Shown here: positions 8,271 to 17,661 of the stretch, in pieces | How positions within the stretch are numbered: the first letter of the stretch is position 1 | Layout of the letters: every line of letters begins with the position of its first letter | Assembly: GCF_900105125.1 (NCBI RefSeq) | Contig: NZ_LT629750.1 | Coordinates: 5,855,001-5,919,000, forward strand | Reading direction: 5' to 3' | Source of the DNA: Bradyrhizobium canariense | GTDB taxonomy: Bacteria; Pseudomonadota; Alphaproteobacteria; Rhizobiales; Xanthobacteraceae | DNA length: 64,000 nucleotides | The notes under the pieces: model-generated | Databases searched by the model: none | Told to the model about the DNA's origin: nothing | The model's input: the letters and a program-made list of their open reading frames with translations, nothing else | Translations under genes and position numbers: made by a program

Positions 8271-10925
8271 ATGCATGCCGATAGTCACAATTCCGAGGAG
8301 ACATCGGAATTTCTTCTGGCGGCGCTTGAGCAGGCGATCGATGCTGTTGTCATCATCGACGGCGACAACAATATCACCCACTTCAATGCGGCCGCGGAGC
8401 GGCTGTGGGGATATCCTCGCCACGAAGTGCTCCGCCGCAATGTCAGCTGTCTCGTGCCGGTGCACATCCAGGCGCATCATAACGGATACATCGAGGCGAA
8501 CCGCGCGACCGGCATCGATCGCATCGTCGGGACAAGCCGTGAAGTCAAGATCACTCGCAAGGACGGCAGCGAGATTTGGGGCGCGCTATCGATGTCGCGC
8601 GTCGCGATCGACGACGAAATCATCTACATGGGGTTCGTTCGCGACGTCAGCGTAGAGGTGCGGCAGCGGGAAGCGCTCGCGCTGCATGCATTGGTCGCCT
8701 CCAGAACCACGCGCATGGTCCTCGTGACCGACCGTGAACGGCGGATCGCGTATGCCAACGACGCGTTCTTCCGGATGTTCGGTTACTCCGCATCGGAGTC
8801 GATAGGACAGTTGCCAAGCGAGCTGCTCGCCGGCCGATACACCGATCAGGCGACGCTGGAGCGGCTGCGCCGCCAGATCGAGCTTGGCAATGATGTGGAA
8901 GAGGAGATCCTGGCCTACACGAAGAGCGGCAACGAGGTCTGGATATCGGCCGCGATCAGCGCAGTCAGCGATGGGCAGGGCGAGCTCAAAAACCTCGTGA
9001 TGCTGCTCACCGATATTACCGAGGGCAAACTGTTGCAGTCGCTGCAGCGCCACGTGCTCGAGGCGCTCGCCCTTGAGACGCCGATCCGCGACGTCTTCGA
9101 CATGCTCTGTCGCAGGGTGGAGATCATCGCGCCCGACGTCGTGTCGTCGGTGCTGCAGGTCGATGCGGACGGCTTGATCCATCCTCTTGCCGGCCCGAAT
9201 CTTCCCGCCGGCTATTGCCAGGCGCTCGACGGCATTGCGATCGGTCCGGACGTCGGCTCCTGCGGAGCAGCCGCGGCCCTCGGGTTCCCCGTTCTGGCGC
9301 AGGACATCGCCACCGATCCGCGGTGGCAGCTCTACAAGGATGTACCGCTCGCAGCCGGCCTGCAGGCCTGCTGGTCTTCGCCGATCAAGGCGAAGGACGG
9401 TCGCGTGATTGGAACCTTCGCGTTCTATTTCAGGGAGCCGCGTGCGCCCAATCGCTGGCATCAGAAGATCGTCGACGCCTGCGTTCATCTGGGCGCGCTG
9501 GCTATCGAGCGGGAGGAATCCCGCAGCCAGATTGCGCGCCTTGCCTACCACGACATGCTGACCGGATTACCCAACCGCGCGCATCTGCGCCAGCTGACCG
9601 AGCAGGCGATCCAGGATTGTCCGGTCGACGAGCACATCGCTTTGATCTTCATCGATCTGGATCATTTCAAGGATGTGAACGACACCCTCGGACATTCGGT
9701 CGGCGACGAATTGCTGGTCGGCGTCAGCCAGCGTCTGCTGGGCCAGACCCGGCCGGGGGACGTGCTCAGCCGATTGGGCGGCGACGAATTCATCCTGATG
9801 CTGTCGAACTGTGACGCCGAGGGCGCCACGACGATCGCGCGTCGTATCACTGACGTGCTGGCGATCCCGATGCGTCTCGGCGGCCGCACGGTGCCGGTCT
9901 CGGCCAGCATGGGGATCAGCGTCTATCCGGACAATGCGACGGATATCGACTCGCTGATGAAGCATGCCGACGCCGCGATGTACAAGGCCAAGCAGGCCGG
10001 CCGGTCCACCCACCGCGTGTTCAGCATCGATATGAACGTGGCGGCCGAGCAGCGGCTGGTTCACGTCACGGCGCTGCGCAGCGCCGTCGCGCAAGGCCAT
10101 CTGAAGCTGCACTACCAGCCCCAGATCAGAACCGACGGAGGCGCCCTGTACGGCGTCGAGGCGCTGGCTCGCTGGCACGATCCGGTGCTGGGCGAGGTTC
10201 TGCCGTCGAAGTTTATTCCGCTTGCGGAAGAATGCGGGCTGATCGAACAGATCGGCGTCTGGTCGATGCGCGAGGCATGCCGGCAGATCGCGCTCTGGCG
10301 CAATGCGGGGCTGGACGTGCCCTGCGTGTCGGTGAATCTGTCGCCGCTCAACTTCCACAACGCGAATCTCGCGGCGGTGGTGGCCGGCGTGATCCGAGAG
10401 AATTGCCTGCCGCCCGAGACGCTGATGCTCGAGATCACCGAGGGGGTGATCCTGGACGAGAATTCGGCCGCTGTCCGGACCATGGATGCGATCCGGAAAC
10501 TCGGCGTCGGACTGTCGCTGGACGATTTCGGCACGGGATATTCGAGCCTGAGCCGGCTTGCGCAATTGCCGATTCGCGAGCTCAAGATCGACCGCAGCTT
10601 CATGAATAACATCGAGGTCGACGCCGGCGCGCGGGCGATCACCACCGCAGTGGTCCGCGTCGGCCAGAGCCTGAAGATGAGCGTGGTGGCCGAAGGTGTC
10701 GAAACCGAAGGCCAGCGCTCGCTGCTGGCGGAGCTCGGATGCGACGTCGTCCAGGGATTCCTGTACGCCCCGGCCTTGGCGCCCGCGGATTTCGAGCGAT
10801 GGCTGATCCAGCATTGCGCCGCGCAAGCGTACACCCTGCTGAGGGAGGTCGGCCGGGCCCTGTCAGCGGCCCAGCTGCCAGAAAAGACGCTCGCGCGCGT
10901 CTCCGCCGGCAAGCCTAGCCAGTAG
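8271..10925 (+). CDS. PAS-PAS-GAF-GGDEF-EAL cyclic-di-GMP enzyme, DosP-like (probable heme-PAS)
   Basis: Soluble protein of 884 residues from the ATG at 8271; an in-frame ATG at 8226 is also possible. Domains in order: PAS1 (about 12-130), PAS2 (about 140-260), GAF (about 270-430), GGDEF (about 440-600) and EAL (about 610-870). The GGDEF loop RLGGDEF and the EAL motif EALARW, ITEG and DDFGTGYSS are intact, so both synthesis and hydrolysis of cyclic-di-GMP are possible. PAS1 resembles E. coli DosP, the oxygen-sensing heme phosphodiesterase. The proximal heme His aligns with His70 (AHHNGY) and the Arg with Arg90, but the distal Met ligand is Thr88. This would leave a five-coordinate iron as in FixL. 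Domain order matches DosP. Heme binding is inference. Confidence 0.85.
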   Translation: MHADSHNSEETSEFLLAALEQAIDAVVIIDGDNNITHFNAAAERLWGYPRHEVLRRNVSCLVPVHIQAHHNGYIEANRATGIDRIVGTSREVKITRKDGSEIWGALSMSRVAIDDEIIYMGFVRDVSVEVRQREALALHALVASRTTRMVLVTDRERRIAYANDAFFRMFGYSASESIGQLPSELLAGRYTDQATLERLRRQIELGNDVEEEILAYTKSGNEVWISAAISAVSDGQGELKNLVMLLTDITEGKLLQSLQRHVLEALALETPIRDVFDMLCRRVEIIAPDVVSSVLQVDADGLIHPLAGPNLPAGYCQALDGIAIGPDVGSCGAAAALGFPVLAQDIATDPRWQLYKDVPLAAGLQACWSSPIKAKDGRVIGTFAFYFREPRAPNRWHQKIVDACVHLGALAIEREESRSQIARLAYHDMLTGLPNRAHLRQLTEQAIQDCPVDEHIALIFIDLDHFKDVNDTLGHSVGDELLVGVSQRLLGQTRPGDVLSRLGGDEFILMLSNCDAEGATTIARRITDVLAIPMRLGGRTVPVSASMGISVYPDNATDIDSLMKHADAAMYKAKQAGRSTHRVFSIDMNVAAEQRLVHVTALRSAVAQGHLKLHYQPQIRTDGGALYGVEALARWHDPVLGEVLPSKFIPLAEECGLIEQIGVWSMREACRQIALWRNAGLDVPCVSVNLSPLNFHNANLAAVVAGVIRENCLPPETLMLEITEGVILDENSAAVRTMDAIRKLGVGLSLDDFGTGYSSLSRLAQLPIRELKIDRSFMNNIEVDAGARAITTAVVRVGQSLKMSVVAEGVETEGQRSLLAELGCDVVQGFLYAPALAPADFERWLIQHCAAQAYTLLREVGRALSAAQLPEKTLARVSAGKPSQ

Positions 10926-11014
10926 CGCCGTCCGGTCCTGTATTGTCGCGGGGATGGGCTCGGAAGGCTGACGTTACGTTTCTCCGACATAAGCTGTCAC
11001 GGGCTCGCTCGGCC

Positions 11015-12319
11015 CTACCGGTCGCCTGTGACGCGCCAGATCACATCGCCGACATCGTCTGCCATCAGGAGGGAGCCGTCGGGGCCGAGCGCTACCCCGA
11101 CCGGTCGCCCGTAGGACTCCTTCTCGTCCGGTGCGAGGAACCCGGTCAGAATATCCCGCGGCGGCCCGGACGGGCGCCCGTTCTCGAACGGCACGAAGAT
11201 GAGCTTGTAGCCGCTCAGCGTGCTGCGGTTCCAGGAGCCGTGCTGCCCGATCGCCATGCCGTCCGGAAAGCCGGGAAGCGTGCCGGCCGGCATCCAGCAT
11301 AGACCCAGCGACGCGGTGTGCCCGCCCAGCGCGTAATCCGGCGTAATGGCCTTTGCGACCATGGCCGGATCCTGCGGCACCCGGTCGTCGACCGTCTGCC
11401 CCCAGTAACAATAGGGCCAGCCGTAGAAGCCGCCGTCGCGGACCGAGGTCAGATAGTCGGGAGGTGTCTCATCGCCCAGGCCGTCGCGCTCGTTGACCAC
11501 GGTCCAGAGCACGCCGGTCGATGGCTCCCATGCCAGGCCCACCGGATTGCGCAAACCGCCGGCAAAGATGCGGCTCGAGCCTTCAGCCAGATCGAGTTCG
11601 TAGATCGCGGCGCGGCCTTGCTCGACGGCCATGCCGTCGTCGGCGATATTGCTGAGCGAGCCGACCCCGGCATAAAGCTTTTTGCCATCGGGGCTCGGCA
11701 GCAGGCTCCGCGTCCAATGCCCGCCGGGCTTGAAGCTAACGAGTTTCCGCCCTGGCGCGGTGATGCGGTCCGCGCCCGGCGCATATGGGAAGGCCACGAC
11801 GCCGTCGGTGTTGCCGACATAGAACGTGTCGCCCAGCAGCGCCATGCCGAACGGCTGGTTCAGTCCCTCCATGAAAGCTTGGCGCTTTTCGGCGATGCCG
11901 TCGCCATCGGTGTCGCGCAACAACGTGATGCGGTTCGCGCTGACGCCAAGAGCGGCGGCGCGCCTCATCGTCGCCTGCATCGCGTAACTGAACACGCTCC
12001 TGGTCGGCCCCTGGACCTGGTTCGACTCGGCCACGAGGACGTCGCCATTGGGCAGCACGTGGATCCAGCGCGGATGTTTCAGGCCGGTCGCAAACGCATT
12101 GACCTTGAGCCCCCGCGCCGCCACCGGCATCTGCCCGTCGGGCCAGCCCCTGGCCGTCGGCATCTTGAGCGTCGGGATGCTGCCCTGCGGCTTTGCCACT
12201 GGGACCACCGGAGCGCTGCCCCAGGCTGGCTCGGGCGCTGCGCCCTGCAGCCGACGCCACAGCAGCGCGGCAGCGCCGATGATCGCGACGATTCGCGCAA
12301 AAATGCCGGACAAACTCAT
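11015..12319 (-). CDS. PQQ-type sorbosone/glucose dehydrogenase family beta-propeller protein
   Basis: Periplasmic or membrane-anchored protein of 434 residues with an N-terminal hydrophobic anchor (about 8-22). From about 65 it follows the L-sorbosone dehydrogenase / soluble glucose dehydrogenase propeller: GLKHPRWIHVLPNGDVLVAE, ITLLRDTDGDGIAE, NQPFGMAL, FAGGLRNPVGLAW, GGHTASLGLCW and a final RPVGVALGPDGSLLMADD. These enzymes oxidise sugars or sugar aldehydes with PQQ and pass electrons to the respiratory chain, but many family members have no tested substrate. It stands alone, with no cytochrome gene next to it. Confidence 0.75.
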   Translation of the reverse strand: MSLSGIFARIVAIIGAAALLWRRLQGAAPEPAWGSAPVVPVAKPQGSIPTLKMPTARGWPDGQMPVAARGLKVNAFATGLKHPRWIHVLPNGDVLVAESNQVQGPTRSVFSYAMQATMRRAAALGVSANRITLLRDTDGDGIAEKRQAFMEGLNQPFGMALLGDTFYVGNTDGVVAFPYAPGADRITAPGRKLVSFKPGGHWTRSLLPSPDGKKLYAGVGSLSNIADDGMAVEQGRAAIYELDLAEGSSRIFAGGLRNPVGLAWEPSTGVLWTVVNERDGLGDETPPDYLTSVRDGGFYGWPYCYWGQTVDDRVPQDPAMVAKAITPDYALGGHTASLGLCWMPAGTLPGFPDGMAIGQHGSWNRSTLSGYKLIFVPFENGRPSGPPRDILTGFLAPDEKESYGRPVGVALGPDGSLLMADDVGDVIWRVTGDR

Positions 12320-12566
12320 GTAATCCCCCTGTTCATCGCGCGCACCCTATCCGACGCCAGGCCGCGTTAAAACCTCATCGCCGACATACGAGCTCACCAG
12401 CAGCTCCCATGGCGCCGGCAACGCAGCTGCCGGCAGTTATCCTGCCTTGGCGGCAGCAGCAGAGGAGATTGCCGTGGCGCTCTATTGCCAGAGCGCTTCT
12501 TCCCTAAATTCTTGCCTGCCTCGCTGGCCGGTTTGTTTTCAAACGGCTGTCACGGCGGGAATACCG

Positions 12567-14300
12567 TCATCCATCGATCATTTGTTGCGCTCCGCCGAGC
12601 AGCTTGACGTTGAGCGCGCCACCCGCGAACAGCATATCGTCCAATGCTTCGCTGATATCGCTGGGTTCGACGGTTGTGCCACCATCGCGGGCGATGCTTG
12701 CCTGCGCGATGCGCCGCATCAGCTCTTTGATGAACGCGGCGCTGACGCCCTTCGTCCGCTGCGCTGCCTCGTCCACGACAGCGTCGCCGAGCGGCAGACC
12801 CGTGCCATAGAGTTGGACGAGCTTCTTGCGGCCGATATCGTTCGGAAGCGGCACTTCGATCGCCTGGTCGATGCGGCCGGGGCGACTGGCCAAGGCGCTC
12901 TCAAGCTGCTCCGGCCGGTTGGTGGTGAGGATGAACAGGATATCCGCATCCTCCTTCAGCCCGTCCATCTGGTTGAGAAGCCCGTTGAGCAGCGATTCCT
13001 CGCAAGGCCCCATCTGGTTGCGATCGCGCGCGATGAGATCGACATCCTCGATCACGACCATCGCTGGCTGCAGCAGGCGGGCGAGATTCATGTACTGGGC
13101 AAGCAATGTGACCTGCGCTGCCGTAATGATCAGGGTGGTGTGGCCGGGCAGGTTGCTCGCCAGATAGCGGATGGTATGGGTCTTGCCGGTCCCGGGCGGA
13201 CCGTAAAGCAGGATGCCCTTGCGGGTCGATTGCCCGAGGGCGCGCAGTTTTGCGCGGCTGCCTACAAAGCTCAACACGTTGCGGTCGAGCAGCTTCAGTG
13301 TGGCGTCAGGCAGGATCACGTCCTCGCGCTGAACCGATGGCAATTTGTGGACCGTGACGCCCTTCGAGCGTCCCCGATAATCCGAGTCAGTATCGAGCGA
13401 CAGGATCTTGCCACGATAGGAACGCGCTGCGTTGACGGCGCTCTCCAACTCGGAGAAACAGCGTTGCACGAACTCAGCGCCATCGGCGCCGGCAGGGACA
13501 GCGATCTCGATGCGGGTCCCGGCTTCGTAGCCATACTCACGATGCGAGGAGAGGACGACGGCGTAGCGCAGGCCGTCGGTCTGGCAGAGCCACAAGCCAT
13601 TATGCAGACATTTCACCGGCGCGCTCTCGCCGATATCCACCTTGTGATACTGCGCCGGCGCAATAGCGGGAGCATTCCGGTCGTCTCTGGTCAGTCCCGC
13701 GAGGGTCAATGTCTCGTAGCGGTGCGGCTCGTGGATGCCAAAAAACCGGATCGAGGATGCGGAGAACAGTCTGTCGACGGCGACTTGAACGTCCGCGCGC
13801 ATATGCCCCGGAAATTGTCGCGAGGTCGCGGTCAGCTGATCCCGAGGAATGCCGGCGAAATGCCAGGCCAACGCTTCAAAGGCATAGTCGAATTGCTTGT
13901 TGCGGGTGAGTTCGGGCAGCTTCCGCGTGACCTCATACATACAGTCATCGCAAATAAGCATCGCCATGCCGTTCAGGGAAAGCCGGTTCGCGCTGCAAAG
14001 CGCTCCGCAGACTTTGCAATGTCCGTTTTTCGCAACCGCTTCGCTCGTGATCAGGAGCGAATGACCTGAAGCGAGGATGCGCTGTCGAGCAGCCTCCAGC
14101 AGCTCCCGGGCAACGTCTTGCGGGTAGATCCCGCAGATCGCTTTCCCCTTGGCGTCAATTGTTTCGGTAAATTTGATCGCCTCGACCACCGACTTCTTGA
14201 ACACCGAATGCAGAAGCGCAGCGACGAATTCCTCCGGCGTGTCATCGTCGTTGTGGAAGATGATCTGGCAGTGGCCGGTCTCGGCGTGAACATCGTGCAT
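12567..14300 (-). CDS. ClpS - ClpX-type zinc finger - AAA+ ATPase fusion protein
   Basis: 577 residues from the ATG at 14300; the frame is open further upstream but the ClpS homology begins right after this Met. Residues about 8-88 match the ClpS N-degron adaptor: FHNDDDTPEEFV carries the pocket residues Asn17, Asp18 and Asp19, and GKAICGIY equals the ClpS core; the pocket His (E. coli His66) is Asp49 here. Residues 95-120 form a C4 zinc finger, CX2C-X18-CX2C, the spacing of the ClpX zinc-binding domain. After a 200-residue linker comes an AAA+ module of FtsH/Cdc48 type: Walker A GPPGTGKT (367-374), Walker B VVIEDVD with Glu-Asp reversed, sensor ILTTN, arginine fingers in SRPGRID. No peptidase domain follows. 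It may be an N-degron-guided unfoldase. Divergent from the rhodanese gene. Confidence 0.85.
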   Translation of the reverse strand: MHDVHAETGHCQIIFHNDDDTPEEFVAALLHSVFKKSVVEAIKFTETIDAKGKAICGIYPQDVARELLEAARQRILASGHSLLITSEAVAKNGHCKVCGALCSANRLSLNGMAMLICDDCMYEVTRKLPELTRNKQFDYAFEALAWHFAGIPRDQLTATSRQFPGHMRADVQVAVDRLFSASSIRFFGIHEPHRYETLTLAGLTRDDRNAPAIAPAQYHKVDIGESAPVKCLHNGLWLCQTDGLRYAVVLSSHREYGYEAGTRIEIAVPAGADGAEFVQRCFSELESAVNAARSYRGKILSLDTDSDYRGRSKGVTVHKLPSVQREDVILPDATLKLLDRNVLSFVGSRAKLRALGQSTRKGILLYGPPGTGKTHTIRYLASNLPGHTTLIITAAQVTLLAQYMNLARLLQPAMVVIEDVDLIARDRNQMGPCEESLLNGLLNQMDGLKEDADILFILTTNRPEQLESALASRPGRIDQAIEVPLPNDIGRKKLVQLYGTGLPLGDAVVDEAAQRTKGVSAAFIKELMRRIAQASIARDGGTTVEPSDISEALDDMLFAGGALNVKLLGGAQQMIDG

Positions 14301-14528
14301 CGGATGGTGCCCCGCTTGGGATTTCTGCGTGTCGCTTTGGGTCGTGAGATTGAGGCTAGAACGAAACGAGAACAAAAGCAACCCCAGCGTGTGGGGCTGG
14401 GAAGGCCGGCCACACGGCGGAGCGCTTACCGGCATCCGCTGGATATGAGTTTGCAGTTTTGTTCTGAGTGGTGCGCCATTCATCCCGTTGTTATGCGTAA
14501 ACCATTCGTCCTCAGTCAGGCTCCATCC

Positions 14529-15761
14529 ATGACCGCACCATCAGTCACTCCCTTGCAAATCCGCAGTGCACTGCTGCTGCGCGATGAAATCGCGTTGCTC
14601 GATCTGCGGCACGAGGCTGCCTTCGCCACCGGCCATCCGCTGTTCGCCGCCAACATGGCGGCCGACAGGATCGGGCTCGAAGCCGAGACCAGGCTGCCGC
14701 GCAAGGACCTGCCGATCGTTGTGTACGACGCCGGCGAAGGGCTTGTGCGCGCGGCGACGGAGCGCCTGACGGCACTGGGCTATACGGACGTTCGTCAGCT
14801 CGACGGCGGACTCCAGGCCTGGAAGGCGGCAGGCTACGAACTGTTTCAGGACGTGAATTCCTATGCCAAGGCCTTTGGCGAACTGGTTGAGTCGCGCCGG
14901 CACACGCCCTCGCTGACCGCGGACGAAGTCGCGGGGCTGATCGCGAGCAAAGCCAATATCAGGATTCTCGATGCTCGGCGGTTCGACGAATACGAGACCA
15001 TGAACATCCCCGGCTCCGTCAGCGTGCCCGGTGCGGAATTGGTGCTGCGCGCGGGCCGCGCCGCGCCGGATCCCGAGACGACCATCATCGTGAACTGCGC
15101 TGGCCGCACCCGATCGATCATCGGCACCCAGTCGCTGATCAACGCCGGCGTCGCCAACAAGGTGCGGGCGCTGAGAAACGGCACCATCGGCTGGACTCTC
15201 GCAAGCCATGACCTCGAGCATGGCGCCAACCGGCGCGGCGAGATCGGCACCTTCGAGGGGGCGGAAGCCAACGCCCATGATGTCGCCTATCGCGCCGGCG
15301 TTCGGCATCTCGGCACGGAGGAATCGATAGCGCTGCAGGCACAGACCCACCGCACGCTCTATCGCTTCGACGTTCGCTCCGCAGAAGAATATGCGGCCGG
15401 CCACATCCCCGGCTTTCGCCATCATCCCGGTGGGCAGCTTGTCCAGGAGATTGACATGGCGGCGCCGGTGCGCGGCGCGCGCATCGTGCTGACGGACAAC
15501 AGGGCGGTCCGTGCCGACATGACGGCGTCCTGGCTGGCGCAAATGGGCTGGGAGACCTATGTGCTCGAGGGCGGCTATGATCATGCGCTGGAAATCAAGC
15601 CACCGGTGGTTCTGCCGAAGCCCGATGCCGCGCGCCGCTACCGGCGTCCCTACGAAGGCACCGAGGCCTCAACCGGCGCGATGCAGGCCTATCTCGAGTG
15701 GGAATATGGTCTCGTCGAACAGCTTCGGCGCGACGCAACCCATGGCTTCTTTGTCATTTGA
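14529..15761 (+). CDS. Triple-rhodanese-domain protein (one intact active site)
   Basis: Cytoplasmic protein of 410 residues; I chose the ATG at 14529 because the rhodanese fold starts there. Three rhodanese-like repeats are seen (about 5-105, 125-230, 275-370), plus a C-terminal tail ending in an EYGLVEQLRR segment. Only the middle repeat has a catalytic loop with Cys190 (NCAGRTRS). The equivalent positions in repeats 1 (VVYDAGEG) and 3 (LTDNRAVR) carry Asp, so those are structural. Sulfur transfer from thiosulfate or a persulfide donor is expected but unproven. It is divergent from the ClpS fusion and followed by a GntR gene on the other strand, so no operon partner. Confidence 0.8.
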   Translation: MTAPSVTPLQIRSALLLRDEIALLDLRHEAAFATGHPLFAANMAADRIGLEAETRLPRKDLPIVVYDAGEGLVRAATERLTALGYTDVRQLDGGLQAWKAAGYELFQDVNSYAKAFGELVESRRHTPSLTADEVAGLIASKANIRILDARRFDEYETMNIPGSVSVPGAELVLRAGRAAPDPETTIIVNCAGRTRSIIGTQSLINAGVANKVRALRNGTIGWTLASHDLEHGANRRGEIGTFEGAEANAHDVAYRAGVRHLGTEESIALQAQTHRTLYRFDVRSAEEYAAGHIPGFRHHPGGQLVQEIDMAAPVRGARIVLTDNRAVRADMTASWLAQMGWETYVLEGGYDHALEIKPPVVLPKPDAARRYRRPYEGTEASTGAMQAYLEWEYGLVEQLRRDATHGFFVI

Positions 15762-15806
15762 CCGCTTCTTCGTCATTAGATGCTGGCAGGGGCCGAAGCG
15801 GCTGTG

Positions 15807-16496
15807 TCAGCCGCGCGATCGGGTTGCGGCCGGTTCTTCATTGCGCTGCATCTCGCCGGCAAGATCCTTGAAGGCTTGATCGATGTGGGCCGAAAGCAGC
15901 AGGCTCGCCCGGCCGCTGTCGCGGCGCTGGATCGCGTCAATGATCTCGCGATGCTCCCTCGGAATGCGCGCGCGCTGATCGGCGCTGCGGCCGAAGCGAA
16001 TACGGAGCGGGCGAATGAGATCGTAGTGGCGGTTGAGAACGGAAATCGCTTCCTCGTTTTGCGTCACGCTGACGATATGATTGTGGAAGCGCCGATCGAG
16101 ATCCTGGAATTTTCCGTCTTCGAACTTGGCGAGCGCAGCTTCCTGCTCCGCAAGAATGCCATATAGTTTTTCGATGTCGGCCGGCGTGACGCGGTAGGCC
16201 AGCTCCACTACAAAAAAAGTCTCCAGTGCTTTTCGGATCTCGTAGACCTGCCACAGAAACGTTTCGTCGATGCGGCGGACGCTTGCGCCGCGGTTGGCGG
16301 TCAGTTCGATCAGGCCTTCGCCCTGGAGTTGCTGAAGCGCCTCGCGAACCGGTACCGCACTGATGCCATAGCGCTCGGAGAGCTCCGCGATCTTGAGCCG
16401 GGAGCCCGGCGCGAGCACGCCGGTCATGATGTCGCCGCGAATGATGTCGCGCAGGCGCTCGTAGTTGGTGTGCGGCGGATCCAGCGACAGCGTCAT
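15807..16496 (-). CDS. GntR-family (FCD-type) transcription regulator
   Basis: 229 residues: an N-terminal winged helix (about 10-75; LAPGSRLKIAELSERYGISA then VPVREALQQLQGEGLIE) and a helical FCD ligand domain (EIRKALETFFVV, DRRFHNHIV, EHREIIDAI, SAHI). FCD metal/acid-binding residues appear present (Asp/His in DRRFHNHI, His in EHREI and SAHI), fitting an organic-acid effector. Its ATG overlaps the stop of the dehydratase gene by four bases (ATGA), so it is co-transcribed with that enzyme and presumably represses the divergent locus. The twin AT-rich sites at 17662 and 17781 are the likely operators. Confidence 0.88.
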   Translation of the reverse strand: MTLSLDPPHTNYERLRDIIRGDIMTGVLAPGSRLKIAELSERYGISAVPVREALQQLQGEGLIELTANRGASVRRIDETFLWQVYEIRKALETFFVVELAYRVTPADIEKLYGILAEQEAALAKFEDGKFQDLDRRFHNHIVSVTQNEEAISVLNRHYDLIRPLRIRFGRSADQRARIPREHREIIDAIQRRDSGRASLLLSAHIDQAFKDLAGEMQRNEEPAATRSRG

Positions 16497-17629
16497 ACGT
16501 AACCGGGCCCCTCCACGCCAGCGTAGTGGCGGATCATGTCTTCATCGACTTCAACGCCGATGCCCGGCTTTTCGCCGGGCGAAATCGTGCCGTCGCCGCT
16601 CACCTGGATCGGCGGATCGATCAGCTTGTCGCGCAACGGATTGCTGAGCGAGCAGTCGGCTTCGAAATAGCCGGCGTTCTCGATCGCGCTCAGAAAATGG
16701 ACCGTCGCCGCCATGTTGATTCCCATACTCGAATGGCAATGCACCGGCAATTTATATGCCGACGCCATCGCCGCGATTTTCAGCCCCTCCGTGATTCCTC
16801 CGCATTTCGACAGGTCCGGTTGCAGGATGCTGACGACCGATTCTTCGATCAGGCGGCTGAATTCGAAGCGCGTGAAATGGTTTTCGCCGGCGGCCAGCGG
16901 AGTCTTGCCGATCGCCTTGGCTTCGCGATAGTTGCGGTAATCCGTGGCAGGGAAGGGTTCCTCCAGCCATCCCACCTTGCAGGCTTCCAAGCATGGCATG
17001 ACGCGCCGCGCGTCCGCCAGCGCGTAACTGGCATTGGCATCGGTCAGGATGTCGACGTCGTCGCCAAGTGCATGGCGGACGGCTTCGACGCGCAGGCAAT
17101 CGTTTTTGGGGGTGTCGCCGATCCGCAGCTTGAGCGCCTTGAATCCCTGCGCAACGAAACCCGCGGCTTCGACGGCGAGAGATTCGGGGGCCTGGTAGCC
17201 GAGCGAAATCCCGCCCGCGTAACAAGGAACCCTGTTGTTGCTGCCGCCCAGAAGCTTGTAGAGCGGCCATCCCGCCGCCTTGCCACGGATGTCCCACAGC
17301 GCCATGTCGATGCCGCTCATGGCCATCGCGCAAGCTGCACCCATTCCATGGCTGCCAAGCTGGAATTTGTAGATCTTCGACCACGCGCCGTTGACGTCGG
17401 TGGCATCCATACCGCGGACAAGCTGGCGCAGGGTGGTGTTGACTAGCGCCGCGATTGCCAGATGCGCCCTGCCGTGATGCGATTCACCCCAGCCGATCAG
17501 GCCGTCGTCCGTCTGCACCTTCACCACCACGGTATCGCGCTTAACCATGCGGCCGATTCCCAGGGTGACACGCTGATCTTCGGGGACCGGAACCGTGACT
17601 GGAAACGCCGTGACTTCTGCAATCTTCAT
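16493..17629 (-). CDS. Mandelate racemase/muconate lactonizing-type enolase-superfamily enzyme (1)
   Basis: 378 residues from the ATG at 17629, which has GGGAG nine bases upstream; a TTG five codons earlier is unlikely. Enolase superfamily, probably an acid-sugar dehydratase or racemase. Metal ligands are Asp197 (TDAN), Glu223 (LEEPF) and Glu249 (GEN). The base motif on strand two is K167-L-R169 and a His lies in PVHCHSS. The N-terminal capping domain is complete. Followed by the regulator gene with a four-base overlap. A second family member (18489) is transcribed divergently. The substrate cannot be told; the adjacent sugar importer suggests an aldonate or similar acid. Confidence 0.85.
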   Translation of the reverse strand: MKIAEVTAFPVTVPVPEDQRVTLGIGRMVKRDTVVVKVQTDDGLIGWGESHHGRAHLAIAALVNTTLRQLVRGMDATDVNGAWSKIYKFQLGSHGMGAACAMAMSGIDMALWDIRGKAAGWPLYKLLGGSNNRVPCYAGGISLGYQAPESLAVEAAGFVAQGFKALKLRIGDTPKNDCLRVEAVRHALGDDVDILTDANASYALADARRVMPCLEACKVGWLEEPFPATDYRNYREAKAIGKTPLAAGENHFTRFEFSRLIEESVVSILQPDLSKCGGITEGLKIAAMASAYKLPVHCHSSMGINMAATVHFLSAIENAGYFEADCSLSNPLRDKLIDPPIQVSGDGTISPGEKPGIGVEVDEDMIRHYAGVEGPGYV

Positions 17630-17661
17630 GAGCGGGACTCCCAAATGCGCGATGCCTCGGG

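Noticed and set aside
12447..14069. 540-codon plus-strand frame opposite the ClpS-AAA fusion gene
   Set aside because: No domain or ribosome site; the minus strand encodes Walker and zinc-finger motifs over the same region.
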